A DNA stretch of 64,000 bases from contig JAEUJY010000062.1 in the NCBI GenBank assembly GCA_016794525.1, positions 270,291 through 334,290 on the forward strand, in the 5' to 3' direction. Source of the DNA: Myxococcales bacterium. Lineage in GTDB: Bacteria > Myxococcota_A > Polyangia > Haliangiales > Haliangiaceae. Below the pieces are notes generated by a model. It saw nothing but the letters and a program-made list of their open reading frames with translations. It was not told the origin of the DNA and searched no databases. Every line of letters begins with the position of its first letter. Within the stretch, counting starts at the first letter, position 1. Positions 24,618 through 33,386 of this stretch are shown piece after piece. The position numbers and the translations under genes were made by a program.

Positions 24618-25405
24618 GCGAGCAGCTCGGTCACCAGCGCGGCGAACCGCTCGGGGTGATCGACGAACGGCCAGTGGCCGGCGGGCGCGATCGCGCGGAC
24701 GTCGACGCCGGCCTCCGCCAGCAACGCGCGCGATCGCGGCGAGGCGCCGCCCGGCTCGCCGGCGACGTAGACGTAGCGGATGCCGACCGCGGCCCGCCGC
24801 TGGGCCGAGGTCTCGGGCGCGGACGCGTCGACCAGGTCGTGCGAGTAGCGCCACAGCTGCGCCGGCGACGCGGTGCGCATCCGCCCGCCGTAGCCGCGCA
24901 CGATCGGATCGGCGTGGGCCTCCAGCCGATCGCACACCGCGGCGTGGCCGTGGGCGAGGAAGTCGGCTTCGGCGTAGGCCGCGATCTGGCTCGAGTAGGT
25001 GCAGTCGGGGAGCGCGACGTTGCCGTCGACGTCGATCACCGCGCGCAGGTCGGGCGGGGCCCGCTCGGCCAGCGCCAGCGCGATCACGCCGCCGAGCGAG
25101 TGGCCGATCACCACCGCCGGCCCGTGCGCGGCCAGCAGATCGGCGACGTGCGCGGCGGTCTCGGCGATCGACGGCGGCCGCGACCACGGCGCGCGGCCGG
25201 CCGCCTCGAGCGCGCGGGCGCCGCCGTGCCCGGGTAGGTCCAGCAGCAGGTGGCGGTGTCGCGGCAGGTGCGCGATCGCCGGCGCGAACGTCGCGGCGTG
25301 CTCGCCCAGGCCGTGCAGCCAGATCAGCGTGGCGCCCGGGCCCTCGACGGTCGCCACCGACCAGCCGTCGACGACGGACGAAACCCAGCTCGCGGTGATG
25401 CTCAC
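24614..25405 (-). CDS. Alpha/beta hydrolase
   Basis: This 263-residue protein has the alpha/beta-hydrolase fold: oxyanion H-G-L-G-E-H, D-L-P-G-H-G, nucleophile elbow G-H-S-L-G-G, a late Asp region near V-Y-V-A-G-E-P, and catalytic His in A-G-H-W-P-F. There is no signal peptide, so it is cytoplasmic. The closest general type is an esterase or lactonase-like hydrolase of the MhpC/YcdJ kind; the substrate is not readable. GTG 25405 is supported by TACGAT (25417-25412) ending 6 nt before it. The region is shared with the divergent lipoprotein gene, whose own hexamer TATCGT overlaps it. Confidence 0.87.
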   Translation of the reverse strand: MSITASWVSSVVDGWSVATVEGPGATLIWLHGLGEHAATFAPAIAHLPRHRHLLLDLPGHGGARALEAAGRAPWSRPPSIAETAAHVADLLAAHGPAVVIGHSLGGVIALALAERAPPDLRAVIDVDGNVALPDCTYSSQIAAYAEADFLAHGHAAVCDRLEAHADPIVRGYGGRMRTASPAQLWRYSHDLVDASAPETSAQRRAAVGIRYVYVAGEPGGASPRSRALLAEAGVDVRAIAPAGHWPFVDHPERFAALVTELLA

Positions 25406-25410
25406 CGCGC

Positions 25411-25417
25411 TATCGTA
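25411..25417. promoter_or_regulatory. Overlapping divergent -10 elements
   Basis: TATCGTA reads TATCGT on + and TACGAT on -. Each copy ends 6 nt before its start codon (25423 on +, 25405 on -). The two start codons are only 17 bp apart, so one polymerase at a time can probably use the site. Confidence 0.5.
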
Positions 25418-25422
25418 TCGCC

Positions 25423-25878
25423 ATGAAGCTCGTCGCGCTGGTCGTCGCCGCCACCGCCGCCGCCTGCGGCACCCACGAGGCGCGCAAGCAGCCGCTGCCG
25501 CCGGATCGCGCGGCCGAGCTGTTGCACGAGCGGGTCTGGCTCGATCACGCGCCGAAGCGGCCGACCGAGCGCTTCCACCTGGTGCTGTTCGACGAGGGCG
25601 GCGGCGGCATCCGCCAGCACCGCACGGTGTGGAAGGGCGACTTCGAGCTGTTCTTCCACGAGGTCGACGGCGGCGAGCTCGAGTTCGTGCTGCCGGCGTC
25701 GGGCACGACGATGCGCTCGGCGTTCCGGATCGTCCCGGCGCGCGGCCCCGACGGCGCCGACTTCAAGCTGGTGATCGACCACCCGCCGACCGGCCCGCGC
25801 GAGTTCTACGGCTGGCCGCTCGAGGGCGGCTCGGCCGACGCCTGGCTGGCGCGGCACTACGGCGCCGGCGGCGAGTAG
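25423..25878 (+). CDS. Small hypothetical lipoprotein
   Basis: This 151-residue protein has a leader ending in A-A-A-C, then a short charged segment and a compact strand-rich domain (W-K-G-D-F-E-L-F-F-H-E-V-D, E-L-E-F-V-L-P, F-K-L-V-I-D-H). I recognise no family. Start ATG 25423 has TATCGT ending 6 nt upstream and no Shine-Dalgarno, consistent with a leaderless transcript. It is divergent from the alpha/beta hydrolase and may share regulation with it. Confidence 0.7.
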   Translation: MKLVALVVAATAAACGTHEARKQPLPPDRAAELLHERVWLDHAPKRPTERFHLVLFDEGGGGIRQHRTVWKGDFELFFHEVDGGELEFVLPASGTTMRSAFRIVPARGPDGADFKLVIDHPPTGPREFYGWPLEGGSADAWLARHYGAGGE

Positions 25879-25887
25879 GCGGCGCCG

Positions 25888-26958
25888 TCAGCGCGGCTGC
25901 GCGGCGATCGTCAGGAAGTGATCGACCGCGGTGAGCAGCTCGCGGTTGCCGTCCTGCTGGTAGCTCGCGAGCCGCGCGGCGAGCTCGGGCAGGCGCTCGA
26001 CGAAGCGGCCCAGCAGGCCGGGCTCGGCGGCGTCGGCGGCGGCCAGGCCGTAGCCCTCGCGGGCCAGGTAGCGCGCGTTCATGATCTGCTCGAACTGGCC
26101 GGCCAGCGGGATCGCCAGCATCGGCTTGTTCAGGTAGACCGCCTCGCCCATCAGCGTGAAGCCGCCGCCGGCCACGACGCCGGCGCAGCTGGCGAGGTCG
26201 GCGATGAAGGTCGCCTCGGAGAACGGCATGAACCGCAGCGCGCCGGCGCGCTCCTCGGCGGCCAGCCCGGGGCGCATGCCGTAGATGCGGCACTCGCGGC
26301 CGAGGTCGTGGAGCGCGGCCTCGAGCGCGGCGCTGGCGCCCGACTGGTAGACCAGCAGGTGATCGCCGGGCGTCGGCGTCGCGCCGAGGATCTCGGGCCG
26401 CAGGATCGGCGGGAACAGGTAGGTGTCGGGCTTGCGGATCGGCGGCCGGAAGAACGACGTGATGTAGTACGCGTCGCAGAACGGCAGCTTGGCCTTGATG
26501 AAGGCCTTGGTCAGCTGGAACGCCACGTCGTCGTCGCCGATCACGTCGTCGGGCAGCGCGCAGCGGTGGATGATCTGCATGTTGTCGATCGACAGCACCG
26601 GCAGCTGGTGGGTCTTGCCGTAGAGGTAGGTCCACGACTCGAAGTCGCTGATGACCGCCTCGGGCTCGAACCCGCCGATCAGGTCGAAGTAGGCGCTGAT
26701 GTTGCCGGGCAGGCCGAGCGCGCCGCCGACCACGTTCGACCACAGCGTCTTGCCGCGGCGCACGCGGTTCTCCTCGAGGATCATGTGCAGGCCGTGGATG
26801 CGGTTGACGCCCTCGAACCGCTTGCTCAGGAAGTCGACCGCGCGCCCCGAGGCCATGATCTCGACCTCGTGGCCCGCCGCGACCAGGTGCTCGAGCACGA
26901 CCCGCGAGCGCATCGCGTGGCCCATGCCTTCGCCGACCACGCCGTAGAGAATTCGCAT
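25888..26958 (-). CDS. Glycosyltransferase-like protein of the MJ1255/VC2487 type
   Basis: This 356-residue protein begins M-R-I-L-Y-G-V-V-G-E-G-M-G-H-A-M-R-S-R, the N-terminal signature of MJ1255/VC2487-type glycosyltransferases (GT-B fold, MurG-like). It also has E-A-V-I-S-D-F-E-S-W and, in the C-terminal half, L-L-V-Y-Q-S-G and G-V-V-A-G-G-G-F-T-L-M-G-E-A, which is the nucleotide-sugar pocket, followed by K-P-M-L-A-I-P. Donor and acceptor are unknown. It acts in the cytoplasm and may touch the inner membrane. Start ATG 26958 lies 8 nt after a TACTAT hexamer. The divergent gene at 26981 shares this short promoter region. Confidence 0.85.
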   Translation of the reverse strand: MRILYGVVGEGMGHAMRSRVVLEHLVAAGHEVEIMASGRAVDFLSKRFEGVNRIHGLHMILEENRVRRGKTLWSNVVGGALGLPGNISAYFDLIGGFEPEAVISDFESWTYLYGKTHQLPVLSIDNMQIIHRCALPDDVIGDDDVAFQLTKAFIKAKLPFCDAYYITSFFRPPIRKPDTYLFPPILRPEILGATPTPGDHLLVYQSGASAALEAALHDLGRECRIYGMRPGLAAEERAGALRFMPFSEATFIADLASCAGVVAGGGFTLMGEAVYLNKPMLAIPLAGQFEQIMNARYLAREGYGLAAADAAEPGLLGRFVERLPELAARLASYQQDGNRELLTAVDHFLTIAAQPR

Positions 26959-26966
26959 CGGCGACG

Positions 26967-26973
26967 ATAGTAT
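26967..26973. promoter_or_regulatory. Overlapping divergent -10 elements
   Basis: ATAGTAT gives TAGTAT on + (26968-26973, 7 nt before GTG 26981) and TACTAT on - (26972-26967, 8 nt before ATG 26958). It is a second example of two divergent genes sharing one central AT-rich core in a gap of about 22 bp. Confidence 0.5.
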
Positions 26974-26980
26974 CCGGCTG

Positions 26981-27829
26981 GTGCGCCGCCGGGTGTGGTG
27001 CGAGACGCTCTCCTACGACGAGGTGGCGCGGCCGGCGCTGCTCGGGGCCCTGCGCGCGCGCGGCGTCGAGCTGGCGCTGGCGGTGCGGCCGCCGGAGCTG
27101 GCGGGGCTGGCGGCGGCCGCGGCGCGGATCGTCGACGCCGGCGTGACGCTGGCGCTGTGGCCGATGATCGACGACGTCGACGGCCGCTGGGTCAGCGTGG
27201 GGTCGGCCGCGGCGTTCACCGCGTTCGCCGATCGGGCGCTGGCGGCGGCGCCGGCCGGCACCGAGCTGGTGCTCGATCTCGAGCCGCCGATGGCCCAGCT
27301 CGCGGCGTGGCGCGGCGGGCGGCTGACGTTCGCGGGGCGCCCGACGCGGGCCGACTACCGGGCCGGGCGAGCGTCGCTGATCGCGGCGGTCGATCGCTGG
27401 CGCGCGGCGCGGCCGGTCTCGACCGCGGTGCTGCCGTTCGTCGTGGCCGAGGTGGCGGGCGAGTGGGTGCAGCGGCTGCTCGGCACGCCGGTCACGGCGC
27501 TGCCGGTCGATCGCCACAGCGTCATGGCCTACACGTCGCTGTACGAGGGCTGGTCGCGGGGGCTGGTCGGGCGCCGGCGCGCCGAGGCGCTGCTGGGCGT
27601 GACCGCGCGGCTGGCGCGGGCCCGGTTCGGCACGCGGGCGGCGCTGTCCCTGGGCTGCGTCTCGACCGGCGCGCTCGGCGACGAGCCGGCCTACCGCGGG
27701 CCGGCCGAGCTGGCCGCGGACGTCGCGATCGCGCGCGCTGCGGGCGTCGACGACCTGACCGCGTTCGACCTCGGCGGCATGGTGCGACGCGGCCCGATCG
27801 AGGGCTGGCTCGACGCGCTGACGGCGTAA
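26981..27829 (+). CDS. Putative TIM-barrel protein (glycosidase-like), function unknown
   Basis: This 282-residue protein shows alternating strand/helix units consistent with a TIM barrel: V-W-C-E-T-L-S-Y, V-T-L-A-L-W-P-M-I-D-D, L-V-L-D-L-E-P-P, V-S-T-A-V-L-P-F-V and A-L-S-L-G-C-V-S-T-G, then D-L-T-A-F-D-L-G-G-M. Acidic residues at strand ends (E-P-P, D-D) would suit a glycoside hydrolase-like active site, but I recognise no family. No signal peptide is seen. GTG 26981 has TAGTAT 7 nt upstream. Being divergent from a glycosyltransferase hints at sugar metabolism, by context only. Confidence 0.72.
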   Translation: MRRRVWCETLSYDEVARPALLGALRARGVELALAVRPPELAGLAAAAARIVDAGVTLALWPMIDDVDGRWVSVGSAAAFTAFADRALAAAPAGTELVLDLEPPMAQLAAWRGGRLTFAGRPTRADYRAGRASLIAAVDRWRAARPVSTAVLPFVVAEVAGEWVQRLLGTPVTALPVDRHSVMAYTSLYEGWSRGLVGRRRAEALLGVTARLARARFGTRAALSLGCVSTGALGDEPAYRGPAELAADVAIARAAGVDDLTAFDLGGMVRRGPIEGWLDALTA

Positions 27830-27840
27830 GATCGGTGGCG

Positions 27841-27900
27841 GGGAGCCGCGGCTGTGTGCGTCGACATCGCGACAGCTACCCGCTCGGTAAACCGGCTCCC
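27841..27900 (+). ncRNA. Candidate structured RNA element ahead of outer-membrane gene (unassigned)
   Basis: GGGAGCCG (27841-27848) pairs perfectly with CGGCTCCC (27893-27900). Inside, GCTGT/ACAGC (27851-27855, 27872-27876) and GCG/CGC (27858-27860, 27868-27870) make an inner hairpin, and CGG-TAAA-CCG (27885-27894) gives an alternative small hairpin that competes with the outer stem. It could be a terminator for the preceding gene or a leader element. I match it to no known riboswitch class. Confidence 0.35.
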
Positions 27901-27935
27901 GCGATGGGACCAGCACCACTGCTCTATGATGGCGC

Positions 27936-28736
27936 ATGGCTTCGCACGTGGTTCGCGGTGTGTCCCTGGTCGCGCTCGCGGCCTCGCTCGTCGGCGCCGA
28001 TGAGCTGCCGTCCGCCGACGGCGCGCCGCCCGTGGCGCCGCCGACCGTCGAGCCGCCACCCGTCGAGCCGGTGGCCGCCACCGTCACGCCGCCGACCCCG
28101 CCGCCCGCCGAGCCGCCGCCGCCGCGGAGCGACGACGTCGACGCGCGCGACCGCCAGCTCAGGCGCCTGCGGATCCCCGACTTCTTCGGCGGCGTGAGCC
28201 TGAGCCACACCCGCGGCACGAACATGGGCGCGTCCGAGTCCGGCACGGGGTTTGGCATGCACCTCTCGTACGCCTGGACGCTGGGAGGGCGAGTGCGGGG
28301 TGGCGTGCATGTCGAGCTCGAGGTCGGCGCGAACGTCGCGCCGTTCGACTATCTCGGCCACGTCCGCGGCGGCCTCCAGGCCGAGTACCAAGCCTCGCGT
28401 GACGTCGAGCTCATCGTTCGTTACTACCTGAGCGTCTACGCCAACGGGTTGCGCGACGTCGGCTCTGGCGACGACGTCTACGTCACCAAGCTGATCGGTC
28501 GCTATCGGCACGCCGTGCTGGGGGTCGGCGCGCGCACCGACCTCGTCGAGTTCCCGGGCCTGGCGACCTTCAACAGCGCGCTCGACTACTGGACCGTCGA
28601 GTCGATGTATCGCGTCAAGACCGTCAGCGAGCTGGGCATGTGGATCAAGGCCGACCTCGATCACTTCTCCGCGACCACCAACCGCGACTACGACGGCAAC
28701 ACGCTGCGGTTGTCGCTGCTGTTCACCGGCCAGTAG
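27936..28736 (+). CDS. Putative outer-membrane beta-barrel protein
   Basis: This 266-residue protein has a signal peptide-like start and a Pro/Val/Glu-rich linker to about residue 65. From F-F-G-G-V-S-L-S-H onward it shows alternating amphipathic strands (G-F-G-M-H-L-S-Y-A-W, G-G-V-H-V-E-L-E-V, L-I-V-R-Y-Y-L-S-V-Y, L-R-L-S-L-L-F) typical of a small outer-membrane barrel, with a hydrophobic C-terminal strand. No family is recognised. TATGAT (27925-27930) lies 5 nt before ATG 27936 and could be a -10 giving a nearly leaderless message. In that case the structured element upstream would lie outside the transcript. Confidence 0.72.
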   Translation: MASHVVRGVSLVALAASLVGADELPSADGAPPVAPPTVEPPPVEPVAATVTPPTPPPAEPPPPRSDDVDARDRQLRRLRIPDFFGGVSLSHTRGTNMGASESGTGFGMHLSYAWTLGGRVRGGVHVELEVGANVAPFDYLGHVRGGLQAEYQASRDVELIVRYYLSVYANGLRDVGSGDDVYVTKLIGRYRHAVLGVGARTDLVEFPGLATFNSALDYWTVESMYRVKTVSELGMWIKADLDHFSATTNRDYDGNTLRLSLLFTGQ

Positions 28737-28889
28737 CGACCCGCTTGGCCGTCGAGCCGTGCGGCGCGCTGGTGCTGGTCGATCCGGCGCCCGAGCGCAA
28801 GCGGCTGGCGGTGATCGGGGACGGCGCCGCGCTGCACCGGCTGCTGGGTTGATCCGGGCCGGTCGGTCGTGCGTACCTACGCCTGCGTG

Positions 28890-29351
28890 ATGCCACGTCG
28901 ACATCGGGCTGGCCGGGCGCGCGTCGCGCTGATCGCGCTGACGGTGTGGCTGATCGGCGTCGAGCTGGGGCCCGATCTGCACCTGGCGCTGCACCGCCAC
29001 CTGGCCGCGCACCGCCACGACGGCGACGCGGTGGTGGCCGACGGCGGCCGGGTGCGCGTGCACGTCGGCGCGACCCACCGCCACGGCCCCGACGGCGAAG
29101 ACGTCTGGGACGAGCCGACCGCGGGCGGACCGCCGACGATGCGCCGGGCCGCCGAGCGCGGCGTCGCGTCGCGGGCGCCGCACGGGCAGCACAGCCTGGC
29201 CCACCGCGGTCTGGCGCTGGCGCCGCCGCCGCCGCCGGTGCTCACGCCGTTCGTCGCGTGGACCGCGCGCGCGGCCACGCCGCCGTGGCGCGCCCGCATC
29301 GTCAGCGCACCGACTGTCCCGCCGGCCGCGGCGCGGGGACCGCCGGCCTAG
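28890..29351 (+). CDS. Histidine-rich protein preceding a TonB receptor
   Basis: This protein of about 153 residues (160 if GTG 28869 is used) has a basic N-terminus, one hydrophobic segment (A-L-I-A-L-T-V-W-L-I-G-V) and a region dense in His (H-L-A-L-H-R-H-L-A-A-H-R-H-D-G-D, later T-H-R-H-G-P-D-G). This could be a metal-binding stretch facing the periplasm. The tail is Pro/Ala-rich. It ends 78 bp before a TonB-dependent receptor, and such His-rich neighbours are common beside metal receptors. I infer zinc, nickel or cobalt handling, not shown by sequence alone. Confidence 0.6.
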   Translation: MPRRHRAGRARVALIALTVWLIGVELGPDLHLALHRHLAAHRHDGDAVVADGGRVRVHVGATHRHGPDGEDVWDEPTAGGPPTMRRAAERGVASRAPHGQHSLAHRGLALAPPPPPVLTPFVAWTARAATPPWRARIVSAPTVPPAAARGPPA

Positions 29352-29429
29352 CGCGCGGCCGCTCGCTGTGAGCGACGGACCGCGCGGCTCGCACATCGCC
29401 GAACGCTTCCCTCGCTCCAGGAGCAACGC

Positions 29430-31655
29430 ATGTCCACGCGCATCCGCGCGCGGGGCCGTGCGCGTGCGGCCGTGGTCGCGACGCTGTGCGCGTCGACCAC
29501 CGCCCACGCCCAGCCCGCGCAGAGCACCCCGACTCCGACTCCGACTCCGACTCCGACTCCGACTCCGACTCCGACACCGGCTCCGGCACCGGCTCCGACA
29601 CCGGCTCCGGCTCCGGCTACCGATACCGAGCTGCTCGCGCAGCTCGATTCCACCTCCCCACCCGACGAGATCATCGAGCTCGACGACACCGCGCCGCCGG
29701 AGTCGGCCTCGTCGGTGCACTTCTCGGCCGAGGATCTCCGGCGGCGCCCGCACGACCAGCCGTCCGATCTGCTGCGGCAGACGCCGGGCCTGGTGGTCGC
29801 GCAGCACGCCGGCGGCGGCAAGTCCGACCAGTACTTCCTGCGCGGCTTCGACGCCGACCACGGCACCGACGTCGCGATCTTCGTCGACGGCGTGCCGGTC
29901 AACATGACCAGCCACGGCCACGGCCAGGGCTACGCCGACACCCACTGGCTCATCCCCGAGACCGTCGCGTCGGTCGATGTGCACAAGGGGCCGTACGCCG
30001 CGCGCTACGGCGACTTTTACACCGCCGGCGCGATCGAGATGAAGACCGCCGACGTCGCGCCCGGCACGCAGCTGTGGCTCACCGGCGGCGCCGAGCTGGC
30101 CGGGCCGGTCGCCTTCGCGCGCCGGCCGTCGTACCGGTTGGTCGGGATCGGCAGCCCGAAGCTCGACACCGGCTCGGCGCTGGTGGCCGCCGAGTTCGGC
30201 GACAGCGACGGCCCGTTCGTCGACCCGCAGGGCTTCCGCCGCGGCGCGACGCTGCTCAAGTGGAAGCGCCCGGTCGGCGACGGCGAGCTGCGCCTCGCTG
30301 GCACGTTCTACGCCGCGCGCTGGAACCAGTCCGGGCAGATCCCGATCGCCGAGGTCGCGGCCGGCCGCCTCGATCGCTTCGGCTCGCTCGATCCGACCGA
30401 GGGCGGCACGTCGTCGCGCGCCAGCCTCGCGCTCGGCTACGACCTCGGCGACCCCGAGACCGGCGCGTGGTCGGTGGACGCCTACGCCGTGGACTACCGG
30501 CTGCGGCTGTTCTCGAACTTCACGCTGTTCCTGCGCGATCAGGTGCACGGCGATCAGATCGAGCAGACCGACGCACGCTCGATCGTCGGCACCAACGTCG
30601 TCTACCGGCGCACGCACCACCGCGGCGCGCTGGCCGGCTTGTTGCGGCTGGGCGTGCAGACCCGCGCCGACGACGTCACCGCCGAGCTGTGGCACACGGA
30701 GCGGCGGCAGCGCCTCGGTGATTGCTTCGTCGAGCTCAACCCGTGCAACCGCACCGCCAGCCGCATCCGCGATCTCGCGGTGTACGCCGAGGAGGATCTG
30801 TCGGTCGGCCGCCGCGTGCGCCTGCTGGCTGGCCTGCGCCTCGATCAGTTCACCTGGGACGTCGACGATCTCGATCCCGAGACCCAGCTCACGCCGGACA
30901 CCACCGGCGGCACCGCGCAGCGCGCGATCGTCTCGCCCAAGGTGTCGGCGGTCGTGCGCGCCGCCGATGGTGTCGACGTGTTCGCCAGCGGCGGCCTGGG
31001 CTTCCACTCCAACGACGCCCGCGCGGCGGTCGCCGTCGACGGCCGCGGCGCGCTGGCCCGCGCCTGGGGCGCCGAGGCCGGCGTGCGGGTCAGCCCGATC
31101 GCGGGGCTGCGCGCGTCGGCCGACGCCTGGTACCTGTACCTGACCTCGGAGCAGGTGTGGAGCGGCGACGCCGGCGGCACCGAGGCGTCGGATCCGACCC
31201 GCCGCTACGGCGTCGATCTCGACGCCGCGTGGGACGCGACGCCGTGGCTGGCCATCGACGCCAACCTGGCCATCGGCCGCGCCACCTTCGTCGCCAACGC
31301 CGGCAACGGCGGCGCGCTGGCGCTGGCCCCGCGGCTGATGGGCGGCGCCGGCGTGACGGCCCACCGCGGCAGCAGCTTCGTCGCGCTGCGCGCGCGCGGC
31401 ATCGGCGATCGCCCCGCCAACGACGACGGCTCGCTGACCGCCGAGGGCTACCTGCTGTTCGACGTCGTCGCCGCGCACCAGCTCGCGTGCTGGTCGGTCG
31501 GCCTGACGATCAACAACCTGCTCGACAGCGACTGGCGCGAGGCGCAGTTCGCCGACGTGTCGCGGGTGTCCCCGACCGCCGCCGAGCGCGAGGACGTCCA
31601 CGTCACGCCGGGCATGCCGCTCACCGCGCTGCTCACGATCGGCCGGCGCCTGTGA
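29430..31655 (+). CDS. TonB-dependent outer-membrane receptor
   Basis: This 741-residue protein has a signal peptide ending T-A-H-A, then a Thr-Pro and Ala-Pro repeat linker (about residues 32-62) encoded by a hexanucleotide tandem repeat. A plug domain follows ([38 protein letters not shown]) and then a barrel ending in L-L-T-I-G-R-R-L. The His-containing plug loop (S-H-G-H-G-Q-G) and the preceding His-rich gene suggest a metal or metal-chelate substrate. AGGAG (29419-29423) precedes ATG 29430 with good spacing. The 3' end overlaps the convergent sigma-factor gene by 23 bp. Confidence 0.9.
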   Translation: MSTRIRARGRARAAVVATLCASTTAHAQPAQSTPTPTPTPTPTPTPTPTPAPAPAPTPAPAPATDTELLAQLDSTSPPDEIIELDDTAPPESASSVHFSAEDLRRRPHDQPSDLLRQTPGLVVAQHAGGGKSDQYFLRGFDADHGTDVAIFVDGVPVNMTSHGHGQGYADTHWLIPETVASVDVHKGPYAARYGDFYTAGAIEMKTADVAPGTQLWLTGGAELAGPVAFARRPSYRLVGIGSPKLDTGSALVAAEFGDSDGPFVDPQGFRRGATLLKWKRPVGDGELRLAGTFYAARWNQSGQIPIAEVAAGRLDRFGSLDPTEGGTSSRASLALGYDLGDPETGAWSVDAYAVDYRLRLFSNFTLFLRDQVHGDQIEQTDARSIVGTNVVYRRTHHRGALAGLLRLGVQTRADDVTAELWHTERRQRLGDCFVELNPCNRTASRIRDLAVYAEEDLSVGRRVRLLAGLRLDQFTWDVDDLDPETQLTPDTTGGTAQRAIVSPKVSAVVRAADGVDVFASGGLGFHSNDARAAVAVDGRGALARAWGAEAGVRVSPIAGLRASADAWYLYLTSEQVWSGDAGGTEASDPTRRYGVDLDAAWDATPWLAIDANLAIGRATFVANAGNGGALALAPRLMGGAGVTAHRGSSFVALRARGIGDRPANDDGSLTAEGYLLFDVVAAHQLACWSVGLTINNLLDSDWREAQFADVSRVSPTAAEREDVHVTPGMPLTALLTIGRRL
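29531..29578 (+). repeat. Hexanucleotide tandem repeat in TonB receptor gene
   Basis: Seven perfect GACTCC units (29531-29572) plus one GACACC unit, followed by related GGCTCC units, encode a Thr-Pro/Ala-Pro linker. The unit is a multiple of three, so copy-number change would alter linker length without a frameshift. Confidence 0.9.
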
Positions 31656-32883
31656 GCGCGGCCAGCCGGCGGGTCAAGAACCGCCGCTCGGGTTCGCTGC
31701 CCACCCGGGCCAGCGCCGCGCGGTAGGCCGCGACCGCCGCGTCGGTGCGGCCGAGCCGGCGCAGCAGGTCGGCGCGCGCCGCGTGCCACAGGTGGTAGTC
31801 GGCGAGGTCGTCGGCCAGCGGCTCGATCAGCGCCAGCCCGGCGGCCGGGCCGTCGACCATCGCGATCGCCACCGCGCGGTTGAGCGCGACCACCGGCGAG
31901 CCGTGGCGGCGCAGGAGCTCGCCGAACAGCGCCGCGATCTGCGGCCAGTCGGTGGCCGCCGCGGTCGCGGCCTGGCCGTGCAGCGCGGCGATCGCCGCCT
32001 GCAGCGCGTAGGGGCCGGGGCCGCCGCGCCGCCGCAGCGCCGGCGGCACCAGCGCCAGCGCCTCGTCGATCTGCGCCCGGTCCCAGCGCGCGCGATCTTG
32101 ATCTTCGAGCAGCACCAGGTCGCCGGCCGCGTCGGTGCGCGCGTCGCGGCGGGCGTCGTGCAGGAGCATCAACGCCAGCAGGCCGCCGGCCTCGGCGTGG
32201 GCCGCGGCCAGCTCGGGGCGATCGCTGGCGGTGAGCTCGACCAGCAGCCGGCCCAGGCGGATCGCCTCGACGCACAGCTCGCGCCGCACCAGATCGTCGC
32301 CCGCGGTGGCGGCGTAGCCCTCGTTGAACACCAGGTACACCACCGCCATCACCGCGCCGGCGCGCTCGGCCAGCTCGCTGGCCTCGGGCACCTCGTAGGG
32401 GATGCGGGCCTCGCGGATCTTGGTCTTGGCCCGCACCAGCCGCTGCGCCATCGTCGCCGGCGCGGCCAGGAACGCGCGCGCGATCTCGTCGGTGGTCAGC
32501 CCGCCCAGCGTGCGCAAGGTCAGCGCCACCTGCGCCTCGGGCGCCAGCGCCGGGTGGCAGCAGGTGAAGATCAGCCGCAGCCGATCGTCGCCGACCGCGG
32601 CCGTCGCCGGCTCGATCGCCGCCTCGGGGCGCGCCTCGTCGGCGACGATCGCGCGCAGCTTGATCCGCCGGCGGATCGTGTCGATCGCCTTGTTGCGCGC
32701 GACCTGCACCAGCCAGCCGCGCGGCTCGGCCGGCGGGCCGTCGGCCCAGGCCGCGGTGGCGGCGGCGAACGCCTCCTGCACCGCCTCCTCGGCGAGGTCG
32801 AAGTCGCCGTTGCAGACGCGCAACGTCGACGCCAGCACCCGCGCGCGCTCGGCGCGGAACGCGGCTTCGATCGCGGCGGTCAC
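31633..32883 (-). CDS. ECF sigma factor with C-terminal extension (ECF42-like)
   Basis: This 416-residue protein has sigma region 2 ([26 protein letters not shown]) and region 4 ([21 protein letters not shown]). A long C-terminal domain ([15 protein letters not shown] onward) ends in TPR-like helices. This long form, paired with a DGPF/YCII protein, is the ECF42 group, for which no membrane anti-sigma factor is needed and the C-terminal domain probably controls activity. The DGPF gene lies 19 bp upstream on the same strand. The start is GTG 32883. The 3' end overlaps the TonB receptor gene. Confidence 0.92.
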   Translation of the reverse strand: MTAAIEAAFRAERARVLASTLRVCNGDFDLAEEAVQEAFAAATAAWADGPPAEPRGWLVQVARNKAIDTIRRRIKLRAIVADEARPEAAIEPATAAVGDDRLRLIFTCCHPALAPEAQVALTLRTLGGLTTDEIARAFLAAPATMAQRLVRAKTKIREARIPYEVPEASELAERAGAVMAVVYLVFNEGYAATAGDDLVRRELCVEAIRLGRLLVELTASDRPELAAAHAEAGGLLALMLLHDARRDARTDAAGDLVLLEDQDRARWDRAQIDEALALVPPALRRRGGPGPYALQAAIAALHGQAATAAATDWPQIAALFGELLRRHGSPVVALNRAVAIAMVDGPAAGLALIEPLADDLADYHLWHAARADLLRRLGRTDAAVAAYRAALARVGSEPERRFLTRRLAALTGAGRS

Positions 32884-32902
32884 GGCGGCACTCTACGCCC
32901 GG

Positions 32903-33259
32903 TCACATGTTGGTGAAGACCATGATCGGCCGCACCTCGATCGAGCCGTAGCGCGCGCTCGGGATGCGGGCGGCGATCTTGAGCGCCTCGTCGAGGTCCT
33001 TGGCCTCGATCAGGTAGTAGCCCCCGAGCTGTTCGCGGGTCTCGGCGAACGGGCCGTCGGTGGTCGTGACCTTGCCGTCGCGGATGCGGACCGTGGTGGC
33101 GGTGGCCACCGGTTGCAGCGCGTCGCCGCCGACGAAGTGACCCGAGGCCTTGATGTCCTTGGTGAAGGCCCCGTACTCGCCGAAGAACGCGCCGCGCTCG
33201 GCGGGCGGCAAGTTGTCGATCAGCTTCTCGTCGTCGTAGATCAAGCAGAGGTATTGCAT
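32903..33259 (-). CDS. DGPF/YCII-family protein, partner of the ECF sigma factor
   Basis: This 118-residue protein belongs to the YCII-related DGPF family: M-Q-Y-L-C-L-I-Y at the start, T-T-D-G-P-F-A-E-T-R-E-Q as the defining motif, then G-G-Y-Y-L-I-E-A and V-R-P-I-M at the end. These small ferredoxin-like-fold proteins are encoded next to ECF42-type sigma factors, often as their regulon. AGGAG lies at a suitable distance before ATG 33259. It is the first gene of the sigma-factor operon. Its biochemical role is unknown. Confidence 0.9.
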   Translation of the reverse strand: MQYLCLIYDDEKLIDNLPPAERGAFFGEYGAFTKDIKASGHFVGGDALQPVATATTVRIRDGKVTTTDGPFAETREQLGGYYLIEAKDLDEALKIAARIPSARYGSIEVRPIMVFTNM

Positions 33260-33386
33260 CGGTCGGGCTCCTGTTCGTGGCTTGCACCCGTGGGTCGAAC
33301 GAGCGCAGCGCCGATCGACACGCGCCGCGAAAAATACCTCAGCCGCCGCGCAACCGCGCGGGATCCCAGGCCCGGGCGTGGGCTGC

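Noticed and set aside
27841..27900. Cyclic-di-GMP, manganese (yybP-ykoY) or other known riboswitch
   Set aside because: The conserved cores of these classes, as far as I know them, are not present; only the stems look switch-like.
29531..29620. Repeats as a CRISPR array
   Set aside because: Units are only 6 bp with no spacers and lie inside a reading frame.
27924..31601. 1225-residue minus-strand frame across the barrel and TonB genes
   Set aside because: Antisense shadow: biased composition, no signal or motif, and it covers two convincing + genes with signal peptides.
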